Of a DNA stretch of 64,000 bases, positions 22,820 through 34,776 are shown in pieces. Within the stretch, counting starts at the first letter, position 1. The number at the start of each line of letters is the position of its first letter. The DNA comes from Pseudonectria foliicola (taxonomy: Eukaryota > Ascomycota > Sordariomycetes > Hypocreales > Nectriaceae). The stretch is from NCBI GenBank assembly GCA_003693505.1, contig QUZD01000022.1:62001-126000 (forward strand), read 5' to 3'. Below the pieces are notes generated by a model, which ran no database searches, was not told the DNA's origin, and saw only the letters and a list, made by a program, of their open reading frames with translations. The translations under genes were made by a program, and so were the position numbers.

Positions 22820-24330
22820 AGATACCCTCGATGGAGATGGAAATAACAATGACCCGGACATTTATGGCACATATATCATGATTTCATACCGGGGGTTCTC
22901 TTGGTCCATGTATGTACCCGGGACGCGGCATTTTGGGATTTAGCCAGCGATCCTTTCAGCATCTACTCATATGTATCCTCTTGGCATCACCCTGGAAAGT
23001 AGCGATACAATCTTAGAGATGGTTGGCGGCCGTTTTGACTATCGTCAACCGTTGTAGTTTCTTCCTTGATATACCAAGCCTGGCGCAGCTGGCTAGTCAT
23101 TCTGACAATCACCTGGGGATGATGCACTTGCCCACATTGCCCTGTTTATGACTGGACGACTTCATATCGTCACTCAGGCATGTAGTCGAAATGCGGAGCC
23201 TACACAAACATACATGACGGAGCGCCTTGGCGGTCATCAGGGAACAAGAAGGCCAGAGCCCTTGCGGAGTTTCACGGGGGGTGATTCGCTGGATATTTGC
23301 GTCCCAACCCTCTTTGGTGCCGTATGTGGTTGAAGTAGGATATCTGCGGGACTTGCTTTTCAGTTTGGTACGACGTTGGGTCTGAGGCAGACCGTTTCAG
23401 ACCAGGACGAGGGGGTGGGTAGGGGTCCTTTCTCTTTAGCTAGTGGCTTGTGGAATCGGCAGTTGTTTCTGGCCGAGGTTGGGCAATGTGCTTTCACTGG
23501 GCTGAGATGAGATGTTGTCCAGACGGGGTTTGTTGATGAGACGTAGATGACCATTTCACAGCTTGGCTTGGCTGTCCATTTACAGTCCGATGACGGAGAG
23601 ATTGAGGATCATGAGAGACTAATCTGATGCTAGGTCATTTGTGGGTGGACTTGGATATATCTGATGCCGTAGTCTCGGTTAGTGATGTTACGACTCGGCT
23701 TGAAATGGAGGCCAGAGTATTGTGGCCGGCCCACCCACCCGAACGACCGGCCAGCGAGGCAATTACGGATGGCGGCAAAGCACTGACTGGCTAGGTAGAT
23801 ACCGATACTATGTACAGATTATCACTGTCAGATCAGACAGGCTGGGGTGTTGTTTTTTTTTGGGGGGGCTGCTGGATACGAATTTTACATGGGACGGATC
23901 CTTGGGTCGTTGGGAAGAGCTCTTATTTACGGCTGCTAGCTGCTGACTAGCGCCTGTTGTTACCAGAGACATGGCACGAATAACGATGGAAAAAATAGAA
24001 ACCGAGAGAAGCAGAAAGACAGGGAGTACGCAGCAGTGAAGCAGAGGATCAGGGGCAGATGGATGGGTGATGGGAGATGGGTGATGGGAGATGGGGAGGG
24101 CCGCGTGTGCTGGCGCTGGCGTGAGGTGATGGCTGCATACTACTGTCGGTACGTACCCGGGCCGTAGTGGGATATGCGAGGTTTGGGGAGATGAAGACGG
24201 GAATATGGAACATAGAACATACTATGTACAGACTAGAACATGGAACATGGCATGCTATGATAAGGTAGGCACGTACAGTACGGCATAGAGCGATTGACCA
24301 TAACAGCGCGGCTGATTGCTCTCCAGAGAT

Positions 24331-24383
24331 GAGACGAGACGAGACGAGACGAGACAAGACAAGACGAGTCGAGTCGAGACGAC
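24331..24383. repeat. Pentanucleotide array (GAGAC/AAGAC/GAGTC)
   Basis: Five GAGAC units followed by AAGAC, GAGTC and GAGAC variants, in tandem without gaps. Confidence 0.9.
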
Positions 24384-24860
24384 CAGAGGGACTAAAAGCC
24401 TGGAGAAGTAAAGTATCACGGATTGCAATGGGACAGACAGAATGTACAGTAGTACAGTCGTACTGCAGAAGAGCCACATCACCATTACACGGAGGTCGTT
24501 GCTTGTTAGTTGGGCCCTGAGTGGGCCCAGAGTTCAGGTACCAACGCCCGCTATAGCATGCATGCACTGGCTACCTAGGTACTTAAGGTATGGACAGTAG
24601 GTTAAATGTGTACCTACGATAGGTAGGTACATATTTAGTGCTCTGTAGGTAGGTGACCTGTAGCCTGTAGCCTACCTTACAGTGTGTAAACAAGGTATGG
24701 ACCCGACGGTAGTGGGTGCTGCTGGCTGCTGCTCAGCCACAATTGCCCCAAAGGTACCTGCCCTGCCCATAGCTCGAGATTCACCTCTACATACAGTATC
24801 CATCCCCACGTCACCCAACCTAACCCAGGAACCCTCTTCCGCATTCGCTTGCTCTTCTGC

Positions 24861-24889
24861 CTCCTCCTCCTCCTCCTCCTCCTCCTCCT
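24861..24889. repeat. (CCT)n trinucleotide repeat
   Basis: Nine tandem CCT units in pyrimidine-rich DNA about 490 bases upstream of the RhoGAP start codon. Confidence 0.95.
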
Positions 24890-25275
24890 GATCTGCTCTG
24901 CTCTCCTTTCCTCCCATTTTGCCATTTCCTCCGCCTCGTCGCATCACCCACTGCCGGCGCAACGTCGTCCGTCTTGGAAGCTGGGATTTGCTTTGCTGCA
25001 TTGCCTTGACCCTACAGCCTTCGGATTCGAAATCCAACTCCGACTTCTGGGACGCTTGAGACCGCCCGCCCGCCCTCCCGCCCGCTCCAGCACCGACGGT
25101 TGAATCGCTCCATCCGGCACCCGTCCAAGCTCCTTACTTTCTTAAAGCCCCCCCCCCCCTTGCTGTTCCCGCCAATACCTGCTGCATCCAGGAATGTGAG
25201 CGGCTACCACGGCACGAGCAATACTGCGATAACTACTCGTTTGACTACTCAAAATCCTTTCCGCCTCGTCGACCC

Positions 25276-25326
25276 TCGACTCTCGAATCCCAACTCTCAA
25301 CTCTCGACTCTCGACTCTCGACTCTT
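25276..25326. repeat. Heptanucleotide repeat (CTCTCGA)n in the RhoGAP leader
   Basis: Partly degenerate CTCTCGA units, ending about 50 bases before the start codon of the F-BAR/RhoGAP gene. Confidence 0.85.
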
Positions 25327-25373
25327 GGCTCCCGACTACTTTGCCCGTCCCATTCCCGGCACTGCTCTTCGCC

Positions 25374-27943
25374 ATGGCCGACCCTAGCGACAAAGAGGTC
25401 CTGTCGCCCTCTCAGCACCAGCGCGATCCCTCCGCTGCCATGTCGCTCGGCGCCGACTCCACGAGTGCCCAAGGATACGCCGCCACCGCCGCCGCCGACA
25501 ATGCCTCTGCCGGAAAGTCGAGCATCGACGTGGATGGTCTGCCGCCCTACCACACCCAATCCGCCGCCAACCCGGAGCAGCTCAAGCATGTCTCCGAGGT
25601 TCTGTCCTCCGAGGTATGCGCCGCCAGTACACGACGACTCTCGCATCCCAAACAGACGCTGACGGTGCTCTAGATTGGCATCTCCACCCTACTCAACCGC
25701 CTCAAGCAAAGCATAGCTTCCACAAAGGTAAGTCGCCTCTACTGTCCTGGCGGCCCGCCCCAAGCTTACCACTGTGCCCCGCCATACAGGAATTCGCTCT
25801 CTTCCTCAAGAAACGCTCTTCCCTCGAGGAGGATCACGCCCAAGGCCTCCGAAAGATTAGTCGCGCGACCCAGGAGAGCATGCGACGGCCCGACCACCGC
25901 CAGGGCACCTTTGGCGTTGCCTACGACGAGATGATGCAGACCCACGAGCGCATGTCCGAAAACGGCATGCAATTCTCCGTTTCTCTCCACCAGATGCACG
26001 ATGAACTTATCGAGCTCGCCTCCATGGCCGACAAGAACCGAAAGACCTGGAAGGCCACCGGTCTCGCGGCCGAACAGAAGGTGGCCGACATGGAGCAGAC
26101 CATGCGCAAGAGCAAGGCCAAGTACGACTCCCTGGCCGAAGACTACGAAAAGGCCCGCATGGGCGAGGCTCGCCAGACCGGCAAGATGTTTGGCCTCAAG
26201 GGCCACAAATCAGCTGCCCAAGTCGAGGAGGATCTGCTCAAAAAGGTTCAGGCTGCCGACCAGACCTACCAGGGTCATGTCCAGACGTTGAAGACGGAAA
26301 AGGCTCAGCTCGAGTCAACTGCACGCCCAGAAGCCATCAAGGCACTGCAGGACCTCATTCGCGAGATCGACTCTGGTGTGTCGCTCCAGATGCAGAAATT
26401 TGGTACGCTCACTCCTTCTCAAAACGAACAGGCAGGTATCGGCTAACACAATCACTCCCGCAACTCTAGCCGCCTTCAACGAGAAGCTCTTGCTTAGCAA
26501 CGGCCTAAGTGTGAGCCCCATCCAGGGTCCAGGGGGCGAGAACAGCCCTCTGCCACGCAGCTTGCGACAGGCGGTTTCGTCCATTAATAACGACAAGGAC
26601 TTGAACGACCATGTGGCAGCCCAGCAGAGCCATGTACCGCCGAATAGGGGTGAGATTGTTTACGAACGTAACCCTGTAAGCAGCGCAATAGGGCGATCTC
26701 TCGACTCTACTTCGGTCTCCTGGCTAACCCCGGACGACAGGCTCTTGGACCTCAGGTGCCTCCGGCCGCTCAGCAACCTCCGCCTCCCGTGCAACCGCCT
26801 GCTCAGAACCAGTCATCGCTAAACTCCCAGCCTCTCAGCCCCGGCTCTAGAACTAGCACCATTGGCCTCGGAGCCATCACGGGCGTGCCGCAAAGCTCTG
26901 GTGGCCTTTCCGATTCCCCGCACCCCTTTGCGCCGCCTCACAGTAGGAGCTTCAGCCAGAACACGATGCCTCTCGCCCCCAGCGGAGGCCAAACATCCGG
27001 CGTCGTCCCTGCACAGGCTGGCCCAGGCCATCGGTACGGCAACAATAGCTCCATGAGTTCCCAGGGCCCGCCACAGCTAGGTGCTCTCCCATTCCAGCCT
27101 CCACAGTCAACCTCTCCCCCGGCTCCGGGTGGCCCTCCGTTCCCACCTCCGCATGAGAGGCAGGGCAGCAGTGCTGGCTTTGGCCAGCCGCCACCCTCCA
27201 TGGTGCCGCCTCCTAAGCCCGTCTTTGGCATGCCGCTTGGCCGTCTTTATGAGCGTGACGGCCTGGCCGTGCCCATGGCCGTGCACCAGTGTATTCAGGC
27301 AGTAGACCTCTATGGCCTCGGCGTCGAGGGCATCTACCGTCAATCGGGCTCCATGGCTCACATTCAAAAGCTGAAGAACATGTTTGACACAGGTATGCAC
27401 ACGCGCACCTGCATACTCGATCGATGTCTCTTCCCCTACTAACAACCTATCCCAGATGCTCAAAGCCCGGCCCTTGACTTTAGAAATCCGGAGAACTTTT
27501 ATCACGATGTCAACAGCGTTACGGGCCTGTTGAAGCAGTTCTTCCGAGACCTACCTGACCCTCTGCTCACCATGGAGCATCACGACAGCTTCGTCGCTGC
27601 AGCCAGTGCGTCCCACTCCATTGCCATTCACCAATGTCTATTCTAAACTAATGATACATACCTAGAGCACGACGATGACGCCGTCCGCCGGGACTCCCTC
27701 CACGCCATCATCAATAGCCTACCCGACCCCAACTATGCCACGCTCCGGGCCCTCTCTCTACATCTGTACCGAGTCATGGACAACGCGCATCACAACCGCA
27801 TGAACTCGCACAATCTCGCCGTCATCTTTGGTCCCACGCTCATGGGCACTGATCCGAGCACCGCCATTACGGATGCCGGGTGGCAGATCAAGGTCATCGA
27901 TACTATTCTGCAGAACACGTACCAGATCTTCGACGAAGACTAG
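25374..27943 (+). CDS. F-BAR and RhoGAP domain protein (Rgd1-like)
   Basis: Seven exons, 25374-25613, 25674-25727, 25790-26402, 26470-26675, 26741-27392, 27456-27605 and 27666-27943, giving 730 residues with all phases in register. The N-terminal F-BAR domain spans about residues 70-310 (LLNRLKQS, EFALFLKKRSSLEEDHAQGL, then long Lys/Glu-rich helices). A Pro/Gln/Ser-rich linker follows. The RhoGAP domain runs from about 534 to 725, with the arginine finger Arg571 in GIYRQSG, LLKQFFRDLPDPLL, and NRMNSHNLAVIFGPTLM. Rgd1 proteins bind phosphoinositides at cortical sites and switch off Rho3/Rho4-type GTPases in polarised growth and wall integrity; this comes from yeast relatives. The start MADPSDKEV was preferred over an in-frame ATG 33 bases upstream. 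The linker exon is the least certain part. Confidence 0.92.
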
Positions 27944-29195
27944 ACTTCTGCAGCTCAGGAGAGGGGATGCAGGCTGCAGATTGTTGAGATTGCATAGCGT
28001 CTTGCGCTTTATGTTTTTTGGTTGGCCGGCTTATTGTAAGACTAGATACACTCACCATTAAAAGGAGGCCGTCGCCTTTTTACATCCACCACGTTTTGAC
28101 TACCATTCTTTTCCTTGTGTGATGTTCTCTACCATGTACATGCCCAGCCGCAACCCCCTTTTTCGAACCGACTGCCACGATGTGACATCCGTCCCAGCCA
28201 GAGAAATCTTGGCAAATACTGTAGACTAAGTAGCGAGTCATTGCTGCTTTTAGAGACGATGCTGCACCTCTTGCAGTGGCAAGATAACTCGGCAGATTAG
28301 GTGCGACACTTGATTGCACTGGTCAAGGGGCAAGGCTGCTCGCTCAGACCGATTGTGAGATGTGAGGGATGAAATACAATCTACAGACGCCGTCTTTATG
28401 ATCCATCTTGGCTATAACAGTGAACGAACGGGGCAACAGAAATCTCACAGCCAGGAGCACATGTAGCAGCTGGTTGAGCAAGGTTGAAACGAGACAAGAC
28501 GCATTTTGCTGTTTTGTCGTCTATCCACTGTCCCCAACGCTAAGCGTACACTCCGAAATCCAGCTGAACCGCTATGCAACCAACATCACCCTCGGCCCCA
28601 CCTCACTCGCCCAGACAACAACCCTTTCCCCCTCCAATAAAGCATATATCAACGAACCTCTGCACCCGCCAAAACGTCCACACGCCTTGTAGAAACAACG
28701 GCTCGAGCGAGTTTCCCCACCGTGCATCGATCCACGCGCCGCCACGTGCGAAAGCAAGGCCTCGCCCAGGCCAAACGAAACCAAAAAAAAACCCGGAAAT
28801 GCTGCTTCGCCTTGCCTGACCAGCCAGACCCGATGCATGATGAAGATGAAACATGAGAGAAGACGGAAAAAGAAAAGAAACTGAGATGAGCACAAGGTAA
28901 GAAATGTTCAGGCGATGAAACACAGTCTGGAATGAGACCAAGTCGAGGGATCTGTTGAGGACACACCCTTCTTTATTGTTCTCCTGCTCTGCCTAGACTG
29001 GTATTGGTGTTGGCTGTTGCATCACTGCAGACCATACATGGAGGTGAAAGACGTGTCGTTACGGTCGTTACAACGGGGTATACCGCCTGATGATACGGAT
29101 AAACAAAAGAAGAGCCCAATCACGGGCAATGGTCGATAAAGGAGAGAATGGCAGTGGTGATAAAGTAGCAGTAGTACTCCTCAGGGTCAGGGACT
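27944..29195. other. Convergent intergenic region between the RhoGAP gene and MED12
   Basis: Shared 3' flanks of two genes facing each other. Only short frames, no repeat array or RNA gene recognised. Each gene's 3' UTR and terminator should lie here. Confidence 0.45.
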
Positions 29196-32100
29196 CTACT
29201 GAAGCTTGATGGCCTCAAAGAGACCCAGACTCAGGCTGGTGTCGTTCTCGCCGATATTGGGCGTGGGCTCGCTAAGCACCTCCCACCTGCGTAGGTTGAA
29301 CGGGCTGAGACGCTCGGGCACTGCAGGCCCGATGCCGTACATGGCGCTCACGCCGCGGGCGGCCGCGCTCTGGGGCGTCGGGGCCTTGTCGCGATGCGAG
29401 AGCAGGAGATCCTCGGCCCGGGATGGCGGCGGTGCGCTTAGGAGATAGTAGAGGCGCGGGTCCGACGATGTGGTTGGCGATGGGAGGGCGCCTGGCGTGG
29501 CGAGAATGGCCTTTGCACACTGAGCCCGAAGGTCCTCAGAGAGGGCGTCGACGAGGACGAGAGCCAGGTCAAAGACTTGCTGCGGTAGGCCGCGAACCGT
29601 AGCTTGTGGAAGCGTCTCCAGCTCAAGCAAGAGGCCACACAAGACCAAGACCATGCGCGCCCGCATGCTCTGGCCAGTTGGGACGGGCGTCTTGGCTGCG
29701 GAAGCGCTCGGAAGCGGCGCCGAAGGCGGCTCGGACGAGACGCTGTGCAAAGCGACGAAGCGGAGCATCGCCGGAAGCCAATGTTGGAGGGCCGCCGCGT
29801 GGATCTGGGGCCGCTCAGACGCACCGGCTGCAATCACCTCCCACAGGTCCGTCAACTTGTCCACCATGGCCACAGTAAGCTGCGCCGTCTTCGGCGTGGG
29901 TTGCCCCGAGATGATGGCCCCCACCACGCCGAGTAGATTGTCCGCCATACGGATTGACTGTTCCGAGGCTACAGTAGCTGGGTTCGAAGTCTTGAGCGAG
30001 GGCAACAGGTCCAGAAAGCCTGCCTGTGCCTGGCTCTTGAGGTGCTGCGCTATGTCGTCGCTGAGACAGGGCAGTAAGCTCGTCCACATGATGTTGCCGG
30101 CCTCAATGGCCCGTTCCATAGCTTTTGTGAAGAGGTCAAAGCGCGAGGGCCCCTGCTCTTCTGATTCGGCGTCACTGGGCTGCGCAAGAGACAAGTCCAT
30201 GTTGAGCTTGACCTGGCAGAATGGAAGGGTGAGTTCGTTGGCGAGCTGCAAGATCTTATCAAATGATGTCCGCAGGCCGTCGTCGTTTCCGGGTACAAGA
30301 AGCTTTGTAGTAATGTTTTGCACAAGCTGCGCCGCCTCTACAGGCAGAGACTTGATGTTGAGGGCGTCGGAGACTGCGTTGGAGTCCTCCAGGACCAGGA
30401 CCCGAAGAGTCTCGAGGAGGTTCTCTTGACAAGCAGCATCGTTCAGGGGTAGTTCCAAGCCGTGGGCATGTTGATTGACACCCGAAAACTCCAATAGAGC
30501 GTTGCGAATGAGATCTAGAACTCCTTTGGACTGTTCTATACTCGCACACTTCTGCTCAGTTCGGAACCGATAACTTTCCTCAGCAGAAAGACCAGTGGAA
30601 CCAGGTAGTGGCATAATGACCATCTGCAATAGCTCTTGTAGGTAGGTAGAGGAACTGTGCTGGCTAATTGCAGACCCGGGCTGAGAGTTGGAAGGCGGGC
30701 TAGCGGTGCGGAGCACAATGGGCATAGCCAAGCAGCCTGTGCTGATGAGCAATGGGAATAGATCGGAGAGTCTTGGTCGTTCTGGCATGGTGCGTAAGTG
30801 ACTCGTCCAATCCGTCATGAGCTTGTCAAAGTGCTGCATATCGAAAACCCTGATCCTGGCAAGTAACGTCGCAAAGACCCGGCGTGTTTCGTCCTTGTTT
30901 GCCCAGCCTTTCTCCAGCCGAGGAATGATAGTGCGGAACAGCCGGTTCATGGTTGGCTGATCCAACCGTGTACCGCTGGACAAGAGCTTGTCCACTTCCT
31001 CCGCGAGCTCACCCTCGGCACTCTGCCCAGGCGTACCCACAAAGTCTGAGACTGGAGAACACGCATCAATGGCGTTGCTTCGATCACTCTGCAGCAGTTC
31101 CTGGCGTAACTGGCTTGCCATGGCTTCGTGGCCAACAATTCGCTGGGCGAGACTAGACAAGGCCGCAAGTAGTTGCCGAGGGACGATCCCATGCTCTTCG
31201 TTGATAGACTTTAACCGCTCGATGAGGCTGTTGAACAGCCTGTTGCCGCTGCCCAGGGCAAGATAGACTTGCAAATTCGAATTGACGGTATCAGCACACG
31301 ATGCCAACACTTCCACATTAGCAGTCTTGATGCAGGCCTGGATAATGTCGGACAGCATAGTAAAATCTCCCGCTCCCTCCACGATAGCACGGACTGATGC
31401 GAACATTGCCGAGGACACAGCATGATGAGCCTTGGACAAAGGCTGGTTGGTAAAGTGCTCGCGCAGGTAGGCGCAGATACAACTCCTGATACCCTTGTGG
31501 CTGTTACCAATTCTTCGCAACAGTTTGGACAACGACATCGGTTTCCGTTGAGCGAGCGGATCGCCAGAAGGTAGTGGTAGTCCAAGGGTATGTTGGACGC
31601 ACTTGATTGCGTTGGAAATATCCTGCTCTTCATCAGCGACTGAGTAGTTGCCAGCCCGTCGCAGCAGGTTCCCTCGCTCGGCACGCTTCTTCTCGGACAG
31701 AGCATGTATCGGTAACTCAACCATGAGTCTGCCAGTGCAAGAACCTTCGACCGAGTCTATCTCTGTAGGATCGTGATAGCCGCCTCGAGCAATCACCCAC
31801 TGGGTGTACTGTGTGATCGAAAAGTGGCCTGTTCTGACGAGCTCCGTCACAAGGTGGTACACTAGCTGTTTGCGTGTAGCATCGTGGACCGCGATGGTGT
31901 CTAGCATTTCCAAGATAGTTGTCGTGGCATTTATGCGCAGAGCGCTCCATACTCTGAGTAGGTTTGCTGCAATGTAGACCTTGGCAAGCCCGGGGCGGTG
32001 GGAAGAGGTGGCCCATTCAACCACCGTCTTGACGATCTGGAGCTTATTGTCGCTCGTGGTCCAGCATTGGCCGGCAAGATTAGCCGGAATTGGTTGTCTC

Positions 32101-33890
32101 AAAGCCGAATCGAGGAGCTTGACGATCTGATTCCGACCTGCTGGTGGGCATGTAGTACCTGACAGTAGTAGGCGTGAGTTTCGTACGTTGATGGTGTCGA
32201 GAGCCGCCTGGACTAGGTCTTGGTCAACAGGCAACGACGCCTGTAGGGTCTCTCGGTACTTTGGCCAGGAACCAGGGCAAACAAAGCTCTCTGGGTTTCT
32301 CAAAACAAGAGAGCGCAAAAGATCCGATATCTTGCTGGCTAGTTGGACAAGGATATCTCGATCCGGATCATTGTGTATCTGAACAAGGTTAGAAAATCGA
32401 TACTCTGGAGACGAGAGGCGACATACGATATGAAGATGGCTGAGAAGCGCATAGGATAGCCGGCGGCCGAACTTGCGCGAGGACATCAGGTCCTTCCAAT
32501 AGATTCCGGCTATTAGTATCCACATGGGGATTTTAGACTGAGGGCTGTTCTCGATGCCAGAAACGACCCAATCCAAGTAATGATCGCGGTCTAGAAGATG
32601 TTCGGAGTAGAGATTCGTCGCTAGGCGAATACTATGGTTGTGTTAGTTGCTAAGTTGAGGACGAATAGTCTCGTTCTTGACTTACGCATATGTCACTCTG
32701 GCCTTCCACTCAGTCTCGCCAAAGCCCGAAACAACGGCATCGACAAACTGCTCAACAAAGACGGTCCAGTCTCTGGCCCACTTGAGCTCACCACCCATTA
32801 CGAACGCTCCGTTGACACCCTTCCTCTTGAAGGCCCGAATTTCGTTGGCGCCCACGCACTTGGCAAGCCAAACGGCTCGCTCAGTCGGGACGCTCTTGTT
32901 CAAGCACTGATCAAGCAGTGTTCTTCCTCGGATGCCATGAGGGATCGTGCGACTCAGGCGACGTAAAGAAATGGCGGGGTTTGCAAGGTCTTTGAGCCAG
33001 ACTTCTCTCTTGGTATCAGTTAAGGTAACCCGAGGCGGAGGCTTGAAAGTTGAAGGTGCATTGACGTGACCGCGGTGTCGCCGCTGATTCATCACGCCCA
33101 TGAAGATTGTTGATAGGGCGTTGAGGCCGCTCTTCTGTTTCAGGGCGGGGAATATGGAGAGTTTGGCGGATGTATACTCTGAAGGGTTCAAAACGGCCTT
33201 ATCGAAGGTTCCCTTGGTGATAGCTTCGCTGGTCCACTCATCCTCATGATGCATCCCATTCCATGGATAGAAATCGGCATATCCTGAATTCAGCCCCTTG
33301 GCGAACGGATCGACAGATGAGCGACTGGGAGGATTCGATTGAGCAATCGTCGGGTAACGAGGCGCGATAGACGGAACCTCCACAGTATAGGGTTTCGGGC
33401 GATTATCCTTCTTTGAGGAAACGGGTGCCGGCGCAATCGCTCGCACGGTTGGATGGGGCTGCGACATTCGCGGTCTGCGTCGCGGCATCGGCAAAGGGGG
33501 ATTCTCGAGGTCCTGCTGAGACGCTCTAGAAAGAGCCGGGCTTAGGTTGCCGGTGTCCATGGGATCGGAGGGTGGGAATAAACGTGAGGGCGTCAGGTTC
33601 TGAGGAGACGCGGTCGCGGAGAAGGAGCCAGTGGCGACATCGTTGGACAATTCGAGCTTGAGCCGAGAGCCGCCTCTGCGGGGAGTATTGGAGAAGCGAG
33701 CGGTCGCGGCATCGTTGAAGTCGCCAGTAAGATCGATCGTAGGGGATTCTTTTCGAGCGGGAGAGGTAGGATGGAACTGTTGGTGAGAGAGAGAGCGCTG
33801 TGGGGGAGGCCGCTGAACCGGCAGCGATGAGGAGCTAACGGATCGCTGCGGCGGTCGCGGCTGGACGCCCATGGGGGTCCTCGAGGTCAT
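29196..33890 (-). CDS. MED12: Mediator complex subunit 12 (MED12/SRB8)
   Basis: Large minus-strand gene starting at 33890 and ending at 29196. Intron 1 is 32685-32632 (54 nt, GTAAGT donor). A second 48-nt segment, 32426-32379, has a GTATGT donor, a TCTAAC branch site and a TTCAG end, is in frame and lacks a stop; it is probably also an intron. The product is 1530 residues if removed, 1546 if kept. The N-terminal Med12 domain is clear: LTDTKREVWLKDLANPAISLRRL, PHGIRG, LLDQCLNK, and ERAVWLAKCVGANEIR before the WTVFVEQFV segment. Helical repeats fill the rest. MED12 belongs to the CDK8 kinase module of Mediator, which restrains and tunes RNA polymerase II at promoters. The first 250 residues are disordered and Ser/Pro/Arg-rich. 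Length agrees with fungal SRB8 proteins. Confidence 0.92.
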
Positions 33891-34349
33891 TACTGGACAA
33901 GGAGCGGAGGCGTCATTCCGTACGATTGTGGGTGAGCTGTGTAGGTATATAGACTGTGTAGAATCGATCGACGGCTGAGGTGGTAAGGAGGCGATGGTGT
34001 TGAGACAAGGTTGGGTATGGTGTCGTGCGACGGCCTGCGGATGGGGGTTGCGTCTGGATGAGCCGTCGGAACAAGGGGGGTTTACGACGGTTTACTGAGT
34101 GCTATACGTAAACGAAGATGATCATTTCAGAGTTGTGTGTCGTGACAGTGTCGTCGTGACGGGCGAGGAAGCAAATGTCGATGTGTGGGTGTCGGTAAAG
34201 GCTACCAAGTATGCAGCTGTGGTGTAGTTGCAAGGTAGGAAGGCCGGAAGCGCCGCTTCAGATTCGGTCTGACGGGCGACGCTGGAGGGACGCTAGAGAT
34301 CGGGTCGGGGGAGCTTAGGCGACGTGGTGAGTTGTGCTAGTAGAGCCAG

Positions 34350-34431
34350 GTAAGGTGAGGTGAGGCGAGGTGAGGCGAAGCAAGGCACCACGAGGCCAGG
34401 CACAAGCACAAGCACAAGCACAAGCACAAGC
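34350..34431. repeat. GGTGA/GGCGA pentamers followed by (ACAAGC)5
   Basis: Alternating GGTGA and GGCGA pentamers at about 34350-34384, then five perfect ACAAGC hexamers at about 34402-34431. Confidence 0.9.
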
Positions 34432-34740
34432 AGAGGCGGAAGCAGGGGGTGGTGCAGACACCGCTCCCGTCCTCTCGCTGGACAAATAAGTGCAAGATAG
34501 TACGGTAGGCAAGGTAGGTAGCCAGCAGCAAGCAGCCGGGTGTTTCTCTGCTAGTGCGAATAGCGGATGGTGGATGGCGAGTGTTGGATGGTGGGTGTTG
34601 AATAGTGGTGGGTGGCCTGCCCACAGAGCCGTCTACTGCGTGCGTGTATGAGCTGCAAGTGCAAAGGTGAGGAGGTGGCCAAGGGGAGATTCTAGCAGCG
34701 CTGCATAAGTGAATCGTGAGTTCTTGTGGTACGGGGTACA

Positions 34741-34776
34741 AAGACAAGACGGGACAAGACAAGACAAGACAAGACA
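34741..34776. repeat. Pentanucleotide repeat (ACAAG)n
   Basis: Tandem ACAAG units with one GGGACAAG interruption, about 850-890 bases upstream of the MED12 start codon. Confidence 0.9.

Larger units (their letters stand above)
22820..25373. other. Intergenic, RBR gene to RhoGAP gene
   Basis: 2.5 kb without a supported gene. It holds a GAGAC repeat, clusters of TAGGTA/TACCTA motifs at about 24570-24680, a CCT repeat and a CTCTCGA repeat. The CT-rich part from about 24.8 kb on is probably the promoter and leader of the RhoGAP gene. Confidence 0.5.

Noticed and set aside
29653..30429. 258-codon plus frame antisense to MED12
   Set aside because: It is a mirror frame of a conserved gene, with no domain and no splice context; GC-rich third positions explain it.
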